From positions 62,001 to 126,000 of the forward strand of contig NZ_JAERMU010000002.1 in the NCBI RefSeq assembly GCF_016756775.1: DNA of 64,000 nt, read 5' to 3'. Source of the stretch: Dryocola clanedunensis subsp. sulfonylureivorans (lineage in GTDB: Bacteria; Pseudomonadota; Gammaproteobacteria; Enterobacterales; Enterobacteriaceae). The notes under the pieces were generated by a model. It was given only the letters and a program-made list of their open reading frames with translations. It was not told where the DNA came from and ran no database searches. Of this stretch, positions 36,042 through 46,124 are shown piece after piece (position 1 is the stretch's first letter; each line of letters begins with the position of its first letter). The position numbers were made by a program, and so were the translations under genes.

Positions 36042-36991
36042 TGAGTAACTGGGCAAATCCTTTTATCGAACAGCGGGCCGATCCGTTTATTCTGCTCCAT
36101 GACGGCTGGTACTATTTTATTGCTTCGGTACCAGAATACGATCGGCTGGAGATCCGCCGAGCCTCGTCGCTGGAAGCCCTGCCGCAGTCAAACCCGGTTG
36201 TGGTGTGGCGTAAACACGAAAGCGGGCCGATGAGCGAGCTCATCTGGGCACCTGAGCTGCATGTTATTGAAGGCAAGTGGTACATCTATTTCGCGGCAGC
36301 CCACACCAAAGCGTTCGATTCGCTGGGGATGTTCCAGCATCGCATGTTTGCGCTGGAATGCGCCGATGCGGACCCGATGACCGGAAAATGGATTGAAAAA
36401 GGACAGGTAAAAACCCAGTTCGATACCTTCTGCCTGGACGCGACCACATTCAGCCATCAGGGTAAGCAGTGGTATCTGTGGGCGCAAAAATCCCCGCACA
36501 TTCCCGGCAATTCGAATATCTATCTCGCCGAAATGGATACGCCGTGGTCAATCAAGGGTGAGCCAGTCATGCTGAGTCAACCTGAGCTGGATTGGGAGTG
36601 TCGCGGATTTTCTGTGAATGAAGGGCCCGCCGTCATCACCCATGGCGAGAAACTTTTTGTCAGTTACTCTGCCAGTGCAACGGATGAGAATTACTGCCTT
36701 GGCCTGCTGTGGATTGACATGTCAGCAGACCCAACCAAAGCGGAGAACTGGCACAAATCCTCGCAGCCCGTGTTCACCACCAGCTATGAAAACAAGCAGT
36801 ATGGGCCTGGGCACAACAGCTTTGTCAGAACGAAGGTGGGTGAGGATGTTTTGGTGTATCACGCGCGGAATTACACGGAAATCGAGGGTGACCCGCTTTA
36901 CGATCCAAACCGCCATACGCGTCTGAAAACCCTTAGCTGGGACGCCGAAGGCATGCCAGTGTTTGGCATACCTCCAGCCGATCATTGCTAG
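36041..36991 (+). CDS. Glycoside hydrolase family 43 protein
   Basis: Predicted cytoplasmic arabinofuranosidase or xylosidase of the five-bladed propeller GH43 family, 316 residues with no signal peptide. The likely catalytic set is visible: Asp14 (QRADPFILLHDG, general base), Asp133 (FCLDATTF, pKa modulator) and Glu194 (SVNEGPAVI, general acid). Aromatic-rich blades such as WAPELHVIEGKWYIYFAA are typical. It is translationally coupled to the upstream symporter, consistent with hydrolysis of the imported sugar. Exact substrate cannot be read from sequence. Confidence 0.88.
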   Translation: MSNWANPFIEQRADPFILLHDGWYYFIASVPEYDRLEIRRASSLEALPQSNPVVVWRKHESGPMSELIWAPELHVIEGKWYIYFAAAHTKAFDSLGMFQHRMFALECADADPMTGKWIEKGQVKTQFDTFCLDATTFSHQGKQWYLWAQKSPHIPGNSNIYLAEMDTPWSIKGEPVMLSQPELDWECRGFSVNEGPAVITHGEKLFVSYSASATDENYCLGLLWIDMSADPTKAENWHKSSQPVFTTSYENKQYGPGHNSFVRTKVGEDVLVYHARNYTEIEGDPLYDPNRHTRLKTLSWDAEGMPVFGIPPADHC

Positions 36992-37006
36992 AAAATACGG
37001 CCTCTC

Positions 37007-37861
37007 TTAAACGAGAGTGCCGTAAATTGTCAGCAGTGCCACCACAACGACAACGACCAGCGACGCTTTCTTAGCCATAGAAACCGCCGCTTTTGGCGTT
37101 TTAACCTTATCAAGATGAGGTTCACGAGCCAGAGAATATTGCGCCAGCTGTGTCAGAACCTGGTACTGCGAGGTATGGCGATCGGCAAGTGATGCAAACC
37201 ACGCCGGGAGCGCCTTTTCACCGTGGCCAATAAGGGCGTAGACGACCCCAACCAGGCGCACGGGTACCCAGTCCAGCACATGTAATATCGCGTCAATCCC
37301 CGAGAGCAGGCGCTGATGCGGCGTATGATGCCGGGCAAGCCAGGTTTGCCAGGCCCGCAGAAACGCATAGCCAACAAGCGTGACTGGCCCCCAGACACCG
37401 CCGACGACAAACCAGAACAGCGGCGCCAGGTAATAGCGGAAGTTAATCCACAGCAGCCCGTTTTGCAGTTCTTTGAGATATTCGCGCTCGTCGCATTCAG
37501 GAGGAATACCGTGGATCAAGGTTAACTCGCCTGCCATTTTATCTCTGGCATGAAGATCGTCGTGGCTGGCCGCTTTCAGATATTCATGATAATGCAGCCG
37601 AACCTGACCGGCGCCAATGCACAACACGCCCAGCGCAATCCAGAACACCAGCAGCGGCACATTAAAGAACAGCCCCTGTAAGCCTTTGATACACAGAAAC
37701 ACAGCCAGCATACAAAGCGCAGCCATCAGCAACGTGCGGAACATAGAAAAGTGCTTCACGCGCCCAAACAGCACCTCAAGGCGATGATCCAGCTGCCAGT
37801 GCTGGCCCATCTTGAACAGCCGCTCCCAGATAATGACCAGCAAAAGGGTAAACAGCGTCAT
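37007..37861 (-). CDS. ampE: Inner membrane protein AmpE
   Basis: Polytopic inner-membrane protein of the beta-lactamase regulation locus; its precise function is unsettled. The 284 residues equal E. coli AmpE. Hydrophobic segments lie near 1-12, 40-65, 66-85, 140-165 and 265-284. Conserved stretches include [20 protein letters not shown] and [20 protein letters not shown]. The ATG overlaps the ampD stop (4 bp, 37858-37861), so the two are coupled. No ampR or ampC lies in the window. Confidence 0.95.
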   Translation of the reverse strand: MTLFTLLLVIIWERLFKMGQHWQLDHRLEVLFGRVKHFSMFRTLLMAALCMLAVFLCIKGLQGLFFNVPLLVFWIALGVLCIGAGQVRLHYHEYLKAASHDDLHARDKMAGELTLIHGIPPECDEREYLKELQNGLLWINFRYYLAPLFWFVVGGVWGPVTLVGYAFLRAWQTWLARHHTPHQRLLSGIDAILHVLDWVPVRLVGVVYALIGHGEKALPAWFASLADRHTSQYQVLTQLAQYSLAREPHLDKVKTPKAAVSMAKKASLVVVVVVALLTIYGTLV

Positions 37862-38421
37862 GGCATCTCCTTATTCGACGTGACTTCCACCAACTGACGA
37901 AAACGCGGCCAGTCAAAAGAGGGACCCGGATCGGTCTTGCGTACGGGCGCGATATCACAATGGCCTGTCATGTTCTCTGCAACAGACGGATATTGCTTAA
38001 TTAACAAACGGGTAAGGGCAGCGAGCTGCTGATATTGCTCGTCAGTGTAGGGCACCGTATCCGTTCCTTCCAGCTCAATACCTATGGAGAAGTCATTACA
38101 TCGCTCGCGTCCCTGATATACCGAGACCCCGGCGTGCCAGGCCCGTTTATCAAAGGGAACGTATTGCACAATTTCGCCGTCGCGGCGAATCAGACAATGC
38201 GCGGAGACTCGCAAATGTGAGATGTCTGCAAAATAGGGATGAGCGTCAGGATCGAGCGTACCGGTAAACAATGCATCAATCCACGGACCACCAAATTCAC
38301 CCGGTGGCAGACTGATGTTATGCACCACCAGCAGCGAAGGGGAATCGTCTTCCGGTCGGCAATCAAAATGTGGGGAAGGTACATGCTTTACGCCCACCAG
38401 CCAGCCGTCTAAAAGCTGCAT
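37858..38421 (-). CDS. ampD: N-acetylmuramyl-L-alanine amidase AmpD
   Basis: Cytoplasmic zinc amidase cleaving 1,6-anhydro-MurNAc peptides during wall recycling; its loss derepresses ampC where AmpR is present. The 187-residue product starts at [13 protein letters not shown] (38421), with AAGGAGA in front; the longer open frame reaching 38664 runs through the nadC promoter. Zinc ligands and catalytic residues are visible in [28 protein letters not shown] and the [18 protein letters not shown] segment. It is divergent from nadC and coupled to ampE. Confidence 0.97.
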   Translation of the reverse strand: MQLLDGWLVGVKHVPSPHFDCRPEDDSPSLLVVHNISLPPGEFGGPWIDALFTGTLDPDAHPYFADISHLRVSAHCLIRRDGEIVQYVPFDKRAWHAGVSVYQGRERCNDFSIGIELEGTDTVPYTDEQYQQLAALTRLLIKQYPSVAENMTGHCDIAPVRKTDPGPSFDWPRFRQLVEVTSNKEMP

Positions 38422-38481
38422 GCGTGGTTCTCCTTTGAGTGGTACTCGACGTCGCATCAGAGTAGCATGTTTCGACCTTAA

Positions 38482-39393
<912 letters not shown>

Positions 39394-39402
39394 CTCCCTC
39401 CA

Positions 39403-39432
39403 TGCAGATGGGTCAACAGGCCCGTCTGCATT
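39403..39432 (+). terminator. Possible terminator of nadC
   Basis: CAGATGGGTC / GGCCCGTCTG imperfect stem with an AACA loop, followed by a T-rich stretch (TTACCTTTTTG) a few bases away. Confidence 0.5.
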
Positions 39433-39580
39433 ACCTTTTTGCGTAGTGCTTCGCAAAGCTCCTGTCTGATTATGCAAATAATCGAAAACCCCTGGAAAGC
39501 GGCTTCCTGAAGCTCCTTTTGATCGTCGCCAGCGATTTTTTCTGTTGGCAAAGTGTCGTCTCTTTAACAAGGAGCGACAG

Positions 39581-40030
39581 ATGAACAAACAGCAAGGATT
39601 TACCCTTATTGAACTGATGGTGGTCATTGGCATTATTGCCATTCTTAGCGCCATCGGCATTCCGGCCTACCAGAGCTACCTTCGCAAAGCGGCACTCACC
39701 GATATGCTGCAAACCTTCACCCCCTATCGCACTGCGGTAGAGCTTTGTGCCATCGATCGAGGAGGTGTCACGCAATGTAATGCGGGTAGCAACAGCATTC
39801 CGGCAGTGAGAACTACCCGTTATGTCAGCAGTATGACGGTAAACCAGGGGGTGATTGCGCTCACCGGTCAGGAAACATTGAATGGCTTGTCTGTGCAACT
39901 GACGCCGAGCTGGTCAGATGCTGAAGGCGTGAAGGGATGGTCCAGAAGCTGCGCCGTCGCTGACAACGGCTCGCTGAAACAATCCTGCGAAGAAGTTTTC
40001 CGCTTTGATAACGAGTCCACGGGGGAATAA
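39581..40030 (+). CDS. ppdD: Type IV major prepilin PpdD
   Basis: Type IV pilin subunit. The class III signal is short, MNKQQG, cut after Gly6 before Phe7, with the conserved Glu at mature position 5 in FTLIELMVVIGIIAILSAIG. The globular head has two pairs of cysteines. The 149 residues are near the 146 of E. coli. ATG 39581 has GGAG 7 nt upstream; an in-frame ATG at 39545 would add a non-pilin leader. It is first of ppdD-hofB-hofC, with hofB starting 2 bp after its stop. Confidence 0.95.
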   Translation: MNKQQGFTLIELMVVIGIIAILSAIGIPAYQSYLRKAALTDMLQTFTPYRTAVELCAIDRGGVTQCNAGSNSIPAVRTTRYVSSMTVNQGVIALTGQETLNGLSVQLTPSWSDAEGVKGWSRSCAVADNGSLKQSCEEVFRFDNESTGE

Positions 40031-40032
40031 GT

Positions 40033-41418
40033 ATGTCAACCAGCCCGCAGGTGCTCGCGCTGTGCTCGCAATTTAATGCTGTATTACTAGGCGAAGAAGA
40101 TACTCGCATAAAAATTGCGGCCGCTCCTAATCCTCCAGCACAACTGTTTGAAGCACTCCGTTTTGTTTGCGATAAACACATTGAGCTGGAGATTTGGCCC
40201 GCGGAGCGTCTGGAAAAGGCCAGACATCTCCCGGATGAACCTCAACACGAGGAATTACCGGAAAGCAGCCTCTCCATTGTGACCTTACTGAACGAGACGC
40301 TACAGAAGGCTATGGATCTGCGGGCATCAGACATCCATTTTGAGCCAGCGGAACAGCATTACAGGATCCGATTGCGGATAGATGGTGTATTGCAGCTACA
40401 GCCTACCCTCCCCGCTCACCTCTCTGCTGCTATCACGGCCAGACTCAAGGTGCTCGGTAATCTTGATATAGCAGAACGCCGCCTGCCTCAGGACGGGCAG
40501 ATGGACATGGAACTGGGGGGCGGTAAGGCCTCCTTCCGAATTTCAACGCTTCCGGTTCGACATGGGGAAAAAGTTGTTCTGCGTCTGCTTCAGCAAACTG
40601 AACAGCCACTGAAACCTGGCGGGCTGGGAATGTCGATGCGTGACGCAAAACTCTTTCAGTCGGCGCTGGCGTTACCGCAAGGAATTATCCTGGTCACCGG
40701 CCCTACTGGCAGCGGCAAAACGGTGACCCTCTACAGCGCGCTCAATGCATTAAGTAAAACGGATACCAATGTTTGCAGCGTGGAAGATCCGGTAGAAATC
40801 CCGCTGCCGGGGCTCAATCAGACTCAGGTGAATATCAAGGCTGGCCTGAACTTTCAGAACGTGCTTCGCGCGCTGCTGCGTCAGGATCCCGATGTCATCA
40901 TGATTGGGGAAATTCGTGATGCCGAAACGGCTGAAATCGCCATTAAAGCCGCCCAGACCGGACACCTGGTTCTCTCAACCCTTCATACAAATTCAACGAT
41001 AGAGACGGTGATCCGTCTTGAACAGATGGGCATCGCCCGCTGGCTGCTGGGCTCCGCACTTCAGCTCGTCATTGCTCAGCGCCTGATTCGCAAACTGTGT
41101 CCCCACTGCAAACGTAGAGGAACACATGAACACATCCTGCCGCAAAGCACCTGGCCTGAACCTCTTCCTGACTGGCAGGCGGTTGGCTGTGAGCGTTGCT
41201 ATGGCGGATATTACGGCCGTACAGCGTTATTCGAAATCCTGCCTGTAAATAACGCCCTGCGCGTCGCTTTAACCAGGGGAGCCCAGATGCACGAGCTTGA
41301 AGAGATCGCCCGCCAGCATGGCATGGTCAGCTTGTTTGAGAATGGCTGTATGGCCGTGTCACAAGAGTTGACCACCCTTGAAGAGGTATATCGCGTATTG
41401 GGTGTACCCCATGGCTAA
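40033..41418 (+). CDS. hofB: Type IV pilus assembly ATPase HofB
   Basis: GspE/PilB-type hexameric ATPase powering pilus assembly. The 461 residues show Walker A GPTGSGKTVTLY, the Asp box around VCSVEDPVEIPLPG, Walker B region DPDVIMIGEIRDAETAEIA and the His box TGHLVLSTLHTN. A zinc tetracysteine (LCPHCKRRG...CERCYGGYYGR) follows. The N-terminal domain is shorter than in PilB, as in E. coli HofB. The sequence is noticeably diverged from E. coli. It overlaps hofC by 8 bp. Confidence 0.93.
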   Translation: MSTSPQVLALCSQFNAVLLGEEDTRIKIAAAPNPPAQLFEALRFVCDKHIELEIWPAERLEKARHLPDEPQHEELPESSLSIVTLLNETLQKAMDLRASDIHFEPAEQHYRIRLRIDGVLQLQPTLPAHLSAAITARLKVLGNLDIAERRLPQDGQMDMELGGGKASFRISTLPVRHGEKVVLRLLQQTEQPLKPGGLGMSMRDAKLFQSALALPQGIILVTGPTGSGKTVTLYSALNALSKTDTNVCSVEDPVEIPLPGLNQTQVNIKAGLNFQNVLRALLRQDPDVIMIGEIRDAETAEIAIKAAQTGHLVLSTLHTNSTIETVIRLEQMGIARWLLGSALQLVIAQRLIRKLCPHCKRRGTHEHILPQSTWPEPLPDWQAVGCERCYGGYYGRTALFEILPVNNALRVALTRGAQMHELEEIARQHGMVSLFENGCMAVSQELTTLEEVYRVLGVPHG

Positions 41419-42616
41419 AGTGACTATCTGGACCTGGACTGCAATCGATCGGTACGGACAGCTTCATAAAGGTGCCTCGCTCGCAGAAGAGAGAGGGGGA
41501 GTGATTGAGCAACTCCTGGATCGGCAGCTGCAGTTAATCAGCGTACGTAAGCGCTCCCAGGCACGGCGTGGATGCTGGCATATCCAGCAAAAAATCCAGC
41601 TGTTTCGTCAACTGGCGACGCTACTACAGGCTGGGATCTCTCTTGCAGACGGGCTGAATTTGATGGCAAATCAGCATCCATATGGCGAATGGCGCGCGCT
41701 GCTACAGAGGATTAGTCAGCAGGTCTCTCACGGGACACCTTTCTCCGACGCGCTTCGCCAGTGGCCAAAAATATTTCCGCCGCTTTTTATCGCGCTGGTG
41801 CATATAGGTGAGCTGACAGGCAAACTCGATGAATGTACGCGCCGCCTGGCAGAGCAACAGGAACAGCTTCACTTACTTCATAAAAAAGTAAAAAAAGCGC
41901 TGCGTTACCCTCTCTTTATCATGGTGGTCGCACTCGCGGTGATGGCTGGCATGATGGGTTTTGTACTCCCGGAGTTTGCCGCCATCTATCGTTCGTTTAA
42001 CGCACCACTGCCTACGATTACAGTCGGGGTGATGGCGATTTCCAGGTGGGTAGTTTCTCAAGGTCTCTGGTGGCTTTCTGGCTTCATATTGTTGGTAGCA
42101 ATCTGGCTACTGTTACGACGGCGAAAACCACAGTGGCAGGAACAAGAGCAAACGCTTTTGCTCAGGCTTCCCCTTGTTGCGCCTTTATGGCGCGGACAAA
42201 TGCTCAGCCAGATTTACACTACACTCTCCCTTTCTCAGCAGGCGGGTATTCCTTTGCTTCAGGGGCTGGCAGCCGTTGAGCAGACCATCCCAGCGATATT
42301 CTGGAAAAAAGTCATTCATCAGATTGGCCTTCATGTTGCTCAAGGCATGCCCTTCTGGCAGCTCGTCAGTTCGGCCGGATGCTTTTCGCCTCTGTGCGCG
42401 CAAATGATACGCATCGGTGAAGAGTCTGGGGCGCTGGATTTAATGCTGGAGAAGCTGGCTATCTGGCACCATGGACAAACGCAGGAGCTTGCCGATAACC
42501 TGGCTTCCGCTCTCGAACCCATGATGATGGTGATCATTGGCCTCATCATCGGCACGCTGGTCATCGCCATGTATTTGCCGATATTCCAGCTGGGGGATGC
42601 CATGAGCGGGGGATAA
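41411..42616 (+). CDS. hofC: Type IV pilus inner-membrane platform protein HofC
   Basis: GspF/PilC family platform protein. The 401 residues contain two GspF domains, each followed by hydrophobic segments: roughly 60-185 and 265-390. Conserved features are FRQLATLLQAGISLADGL, GELTGKLDECTRRLAEQQE, its repeat GEESGALDLMLEKLA, and the C-terminal TLVIAMYLPIFQLGDAM. ATG 41411 lies inside the hofB end. The frame is open to 41378 but without support. Well diverged from E. coli HofC. Confidence 0.92.
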   Translation: MAKVTIWTWTAIDRYGQLHKGASLAEERGGVIEQLLDRQLQLISVRKRSQARRGCWHIQQKIQLFRQLATLLQAGISLADGLNLMANQHPYGEWRALLQRISQQVSHGTPFSDALRQWPKIFPPLFIALVHIGELTGKLDECTRRLAEQQEQLHLLHKKVKKALRYPLFIMVVALAVMAGMMGFVLPEFAAIYRSFNAPLPTITVGVMAISRWVVSQGLWWLSGFILLVAIWLLLRRRKPQWQEQEQTLLLRLPLVAPLWRGQMLSQIYTTLSLSQQAGIPLLQGLAAVEQTIPAIFWKKVIHQIGLHVAQGMPFWQLVSSAGCFSPLCAQMIRIGEESGALDLMLEKLAIWHHGQTQELADNLASALEPMMMVIIGLIIGTLVIAMYLPIFQLGDAMSGG

Positions 42617-42646
42617 TGGCGCAGCGGACGCTGCGCCACGAACAGC

Positions 42647-43690
42647 TTACAGACTGTTAAATACGCGGTTCTCTTGCTCCGCAACGCGGATAAAGGTTGT
42701 ACGTTTAGTCAGCTCTTTCAGTCGGGATGCACCAACGTAAGTACAGGCTGAACGCAGGCCGCCCATGATATCGCGGGCAGTATTTTCAACGGGGCCACGC
42801 AGGGGCAGCTTAACGGTTTTGCCTTCTGCCGCACGGTACTGCGCAACGCCACCAACGTGACGAGTCATGGCGGACTCAGAGCTCATGCCGTAGAACAGCA
42901 TGAATTTTTCGCCGTTCTCTTCAACCACGGTGCCGCCGCTCTCTTCGTGACCGGCGAGCATGCCGCCCAGCATAACGAAGTCCGCACCGCCACCGAAGGC
43001 TTTTGCAACGTCACCCGGAACGGTACAGCCACCGTCACTGACAATCTGTCCACCAAGGCCGTGTGCCGCATCAGCACATTCAATGACCGCAGACAGTTGA
43101 GGGTAGCCAACGCCAGTTTTCACGCGAGTCGTGCAGACGGAACCAGGGCCGATGCCAACTTTAACGATATCAGCGCCAGAGAGGATCAGCTCTTCACACA
43201 TCTCACCAGTGACCACGTTACCGGCACAGATAGTTTTATCTGGCCATGCTTCACGCGCTTTGCTGACGAACTGGGTGAAATGCTCGGAGTAGCCGTTCGC
43301 CACATCGATACAGATAAAGGTCAGGCCCGGATGTAGCGCCAGAATCTGTTTTGTTTTATTGAAGTCTGCTTCAGACGTGCCGGTAGAAACCATCACGTGG
43401 CGCAGAACATTTTCAGGAACGGATTTAACGAAGGCACTCCACTGCTCAACGGAATAGTGCTTGTGCACGGCAGTGAGGATATCGAAGGAGGCCAGCGCTT
43501 GCGCCATGCCAAAGGTACCCACAGTATCCATGTTTGCGGCGATAATTGGCACACCAGACCATGCAATACCGGAATGTTTGAAAGTAAACTGGCGCTCAAG
43601 TTCTACATCAGAGCGGCTTTTCAGAGTGGAACGTTTCGGGCGGATCAGAACGTCTTTAAAACCTAACTTCAAATCTTCTTCAATACGCAT
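42647..43690 (-). CDS. guaC: GMP reductase
   Basis: NADPH-dependent reductive deamination of GMP to IMP in purine interconversion. The 347 residues equal E. coli GuaC. The catalytic Cys lies in [20 protein letters not shown], with the phosphate-binding region [20 protein letters not shown]. It has no CBS domains, unlike the related IMP dehydrogenase. Transcribed alone and convergent with hofC, with 30 bp between stops. It is divergent from coaE across 275 bp, in which I see no distinct operator. Confidence 0.97.
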   Translation of the reverse strand: MRIEEDLKLGFKDVLIRPKRSTLKSRSDVELERQFTFKHSGIAWSGVPIIAANMDTVGTFGMAQALASFDILTAVHKHYSVEQWSAFVKSVPENVLRHVMVSTGTSEADFNKTKQILALHPGLTFICIDVANGYSEHFTQFVSKAREAWPDKTICAGNVVTGEMCEELILSGADIVKVGIGPGSVCTTRVKTGVGYPQLSAVIECADAAHGLGGQIVSDGGCTVPGDVAKAFGGGADFVMLGGMLAGHEESGGTVVEENGEKFMLFYGMSSESAMTRHVGGVAQYRAAEGKTVKLPLRGPVENTARDIMGGLRSACTYVGASRLKELTKRTTFIRVAEQENRVFNSL

Positions 43691-43965
43691 GTTGCGAATT
43701 CCTGGTAAATGGCGATGGACGCGGGAACGTTATCGGCGGTACAACTGCCAACTCCAGTGACGCTATCATACGCACTAATAATGGCGCCGCAAGACTGCGA
43801 AAACAGTCTTTTTTACGCTACAATCGTTAAAATTTACCTGAGAAAGAGCAAAACGGTATCACGGGATTCTGAAATGTCTTCTTGCCGTTTTTTTTATGCT
43901 TTACATGCTCAGGCCAAAAAACACTCTATCTATTTGATTAAACATAGATTTAAGGTCCTGCTTTC

Positions 43966-44586
43966 ATGGTTTATACGGTTGCATTAACAGGTGGAATAGG
44001 GAGCGGAAAAAGTACTGTCGCCAACCATTTTTCCCGCCTGGGTATCGCCGTCATCGACGCTGACATCATCGCACGTCAGGTTGTAGAGCCAGGACAGCCA
44101 GCTTTGAGCGAAATTTCGGCACATTTTGGTAATGAAATTTTGCTGCCAGACGGCTCGCTTAATCGTCGGATGCTCCGCGAAAAAATTTTTGATCAGGCGG
44201 ATGAAAAACGGTGGCTCAATGCCCTTTTACATCCGCTTATCCATCAGCGAACCCAAACAGAAATCAGCAGCGCCCGTTCGCCCTATGCATTATGGGTGGT
44301 GCCTCTCTTAGTAGAAAATCATCTGCAGCACAAAGCAGACCGCGTGCTGGTTGTGGATGTTTCTCCAGAAATACAAATCGCACGGACCACTGGCCGCGAT
44401 AATGTCAGCCGCCAGCATGCCGAGCAGATCCTTGCCGCCCAGGTGACCCGCGAACAGCGCCTGGCCGTTGCCGATGATGTGATTAATAACGACGGCTCCC
44501 CCGACGAGGTGGCCGTTCATGTTGACCGTTTGCACCGCCAGTATCTGAAACTGGCGAGTCAGGCCGCACAACTGGATAAAAAATAA
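43966..44586 (+). CDS. coaE: Dephospho-CoA kinase
   Basis: Last step of CoA synthesis: phosphorylates the 3'-hydroxyl of dephospho-CoA. The 206 residues equal E. coli. P-loop [12 protein letters not shown] is at residues 8-19, followed by [13 protein letters not shown] and the lid region around [14 protein letters not shown]. The stop overlaps the zapD start by one base (TAATG), so coaE-zapD-yacG form an operon. PanB/C/D earlier in the window feed the same pathway. Confidence 0.97.
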   Translation: MVYTVALTGGIGSGKSTVANHFSRLGIAVIDADIIARQVVEPGQPALSEISAHFGNEILLPDGSLNRRMLREKIFDQADEKRWLNALLHPLIHQRTQTEISSARSPYALWVVPLLVENHLQHKADRVLVVDVSPEIQIARTTGRDNVSRQHAEQILAAQVTREQRLAVADDVINNDGSPDEVAVHVDRLHRQYLKLASQAAQLDKK

Positions 44587-45329
44587 TGACCACTCAGATC
44601 CTTTATGAGCACCCCCTGAATGAAAAAATGCGCACCTGGCTGCGTATAGAATTTCTGACCCAGCAGTTTGAATCCTCTCTTCCTGTTACCGATGCGGCCA
44701 GCGCCCTGCATTTTTTCCGCAATCTTGGCGATCTGCTGGATGTATTTGAACGAGGTGAAATACGAACTGACATTTTAAAAGAGCTGGAGCGTCAACAACG
44801 TAAGCTTCTGAACTGGTCAGAAGTGCCGGGTGTCGATATGCAGCGCATCGACTCTTTGCGTAGCCAGTTGAAAGATCGCGGCAGCGTGTTAATGTCCGCA
44901 CCACGTATAGGACAGTATTTGCGTGAAGATCGTCTTATTGCGCTGGTTCGACAGCGTCTGAGCATTCCTGGCGGTTGCTGTAGCTTTGACCTGCCAACCC
45001 TGCACCTTTGGCTGCACCTGCCACAAAAGCAGCGTGACGATCAGATTGAACTCTGGCTCAACAGCCTGCAACCGCTAAAGAGTTCGCTGGAATTACTGCT
45101 GGATATCATTCGTCACTCCGCACCGTTACGCAAACAGACCAGCATCAATGGCTTCTACCAGGACAACGGCGACGATGCCGATCTTCTGCGATTACGCATG
45201 GAGCTTGTAGATCAGGTTTACCCGCAGATCTCCGGCCATAAAAGCCGTTTTGCGATTCGTTTTTTGCCGCTGGATAGCGAGCATGGAATTATTCCTGAGC
45301 GTCTGGATTTCGATCTGGCGTGCTGTTAA
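44586..45329 (+). CDS. zapD: Cell division protein ZapD
   Basis: FtsZ-associated protein that bundles FtsZ protofilaments and stabilises the Z ring. The 247 residues equal E. coli ZapD (YacF). It has an alpha-helical N-terminal domain and a beta-rich C-terminal domain. Recognisable stretches are [25 protein letters not shown]-type [20 protein letters not shown] and the C-terminal [20 protein letters not shown]. It is coupled to coaE by a one-base overlap and followed by yacG after 9 bp with AAGGAG. Confidence 0.96.
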   Translation: MTTQILYEHPLNEKMRTWLRIEFLTQQFESSLPVTDAASALHFFRNLGDLLDVFERGEIRTDILKELERQQRKLLNWSEVPGVDMQRIDSLRSQLKDRGSVLMSAPRIGQYLREDRLIALVRQRLSIPGGCCSFDLPTLHLWLHLPQKQRDDQIELWLNSLQPLKSSLELLLDIIRHSAPLRKQTSINGFYQDNGDDADLLRLRMELVDQVYPQISGHKSRFAIRFLPLDSEHGIIPERLDFDLACC

Positions 45330-45338
45330 GGAGACAAA

Positions 45339-45536
45339 ATGTCTGAACCAACCGTAGTAAACTGCCCCGGCTGCGGCAGAGCCGTTATCTGGAATGAGAC
45401 AAGCCCCTACCGTCCATTTTGCAGTAAACGCTGCCAGCTAATTGATTTAGGCGAGTGGGCTGCAGAAGAAAAACGCATCCCCAGCAACAACGATCTTTCA
45501 GATAGCGACGGCTGGAGCGAAGAGCAGCAGCCTTAG
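45339..45536 (+). CDS. yacG: DNA gyrase inhibitor YacG
   Basis: Small zinc protein that inhibits DNA gyrase by binding GyrB in E. coli. The 65 residues contain four zinc ligands Cys9, Cys12, Cys28 and Cys32 (NCPGCGRAV...[14 protein letters not shown]). The acidic C-terminal tail ([13 protein letters not shown]) is typical. It is the last gene of coaE-zapD-yacG, and a terminator hairpin lies about 85 bp on. Confidence 0.95.
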   Translation: MSEPTVVNCPGCGRAVIWNETSPYRPFCSKRCQLIDLGEWAAEEKRIPSNNDLSDSDGWSEEQQP

Positions 45537-45618
45537 GGCTCAGACTAATGCCTTAGCTAAAACGTTTGATAGACGACGAGATCTAACCTGAGAAATACTA
45601 TTGATTTTCGAATAACCA

Positions 45619-45651
45619 CAAGGAAGGAAAAACCACGTTTTTTCCTTCTTT
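45619..45651. terminator. Bidirectional terminator between yacG and mutT
   Basis: AAGGAAGGAAAAAAC / GTTTTTTCCTTCTT long stem of low G/C with A and T runs, between convergent genes. Confidence 0.75.
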
Positions 45652-45670
45652 GTCAGTTATCTCAGCATCC

Positions 45671-46060
45671 TTAAGGCTGCTGGAGTTTCTTAACGACGGG
45701 TTCGTTGGCGGGAGGGAATTCGCTGGCGACCAGTTTATTCACCGCAATCCACTGTCCCTGCTGTCCTTCCCTGCCCCACGGCTCGCCCTGCCATTCGTCC
45801 ACCATAAAGAACCACAGCGTAATATGCAGCGCATCCTTTTCCCATACGATGGTTTCGTAGCGCGAGTAGCGGGTGGCAGTAATGCCAAGCTCTTCCTCTA
45901 ATTCCCTGACCAGCGCCTGCTCGGGCGTTTCATCGGCTTCAATTTTGCCGCCTGGGAATTCCAGTTTATTCGCCATATGCACATCGGCAGGACGACGCGT
46001 GATAAAAACATCACCCTGAGGATTGCGAATAATCCCCGCTGCAATTTTCAACTGTTTCAT
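45671..46060 (-). CDS. mutT: 8-oxo-dGTP diphosphatase MutT
   Basis: Nudix hydrolase that removes 8-oxo-dGTP from the nucleotide pool, preventing A-T to C-G transversions. The 129 residues equal E. coli. The Nudix box is complete: GGKIEADETPEQALVREL followed by EEELGI. The N-terminal FITRRPADVHMANKLEFPGG is characteristic of MutT. Downstream of secA on the same strand with a terminator between, so likely a separate unit, though readthrough from secMA is known in E. coli. Confidence 0.96.
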   Translation of the reverse strand: MKQLKIAAGIIRNPQGDVFITRRPADVHMANKLEFPGGKIEADETPEQALVRELEEELGITATRYSRYETIVWEKDALHITLWFFMVDEWQGEPWGREGQQGQWIAVNKLVASEFPPANEPVVKKLQQP

Positions 46061-46083
46061 TATTGTTCAGATGATCCCTGTAA

Positions 46084-46111
46084 AAAAGGCGCAGCAAGCT
46101 GCGCCTTTATC
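46084..46111 (-). terminator. Terminator after secA
   Basis: AAAGGCGCAG / CTGCGCCTTT stem with a CAAG loop and T-run on the minus strand, 15 bp after the secA stop. Confidence 0.85.
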
Positions 46112-46124
46112 TTTCGGAAGGTGC

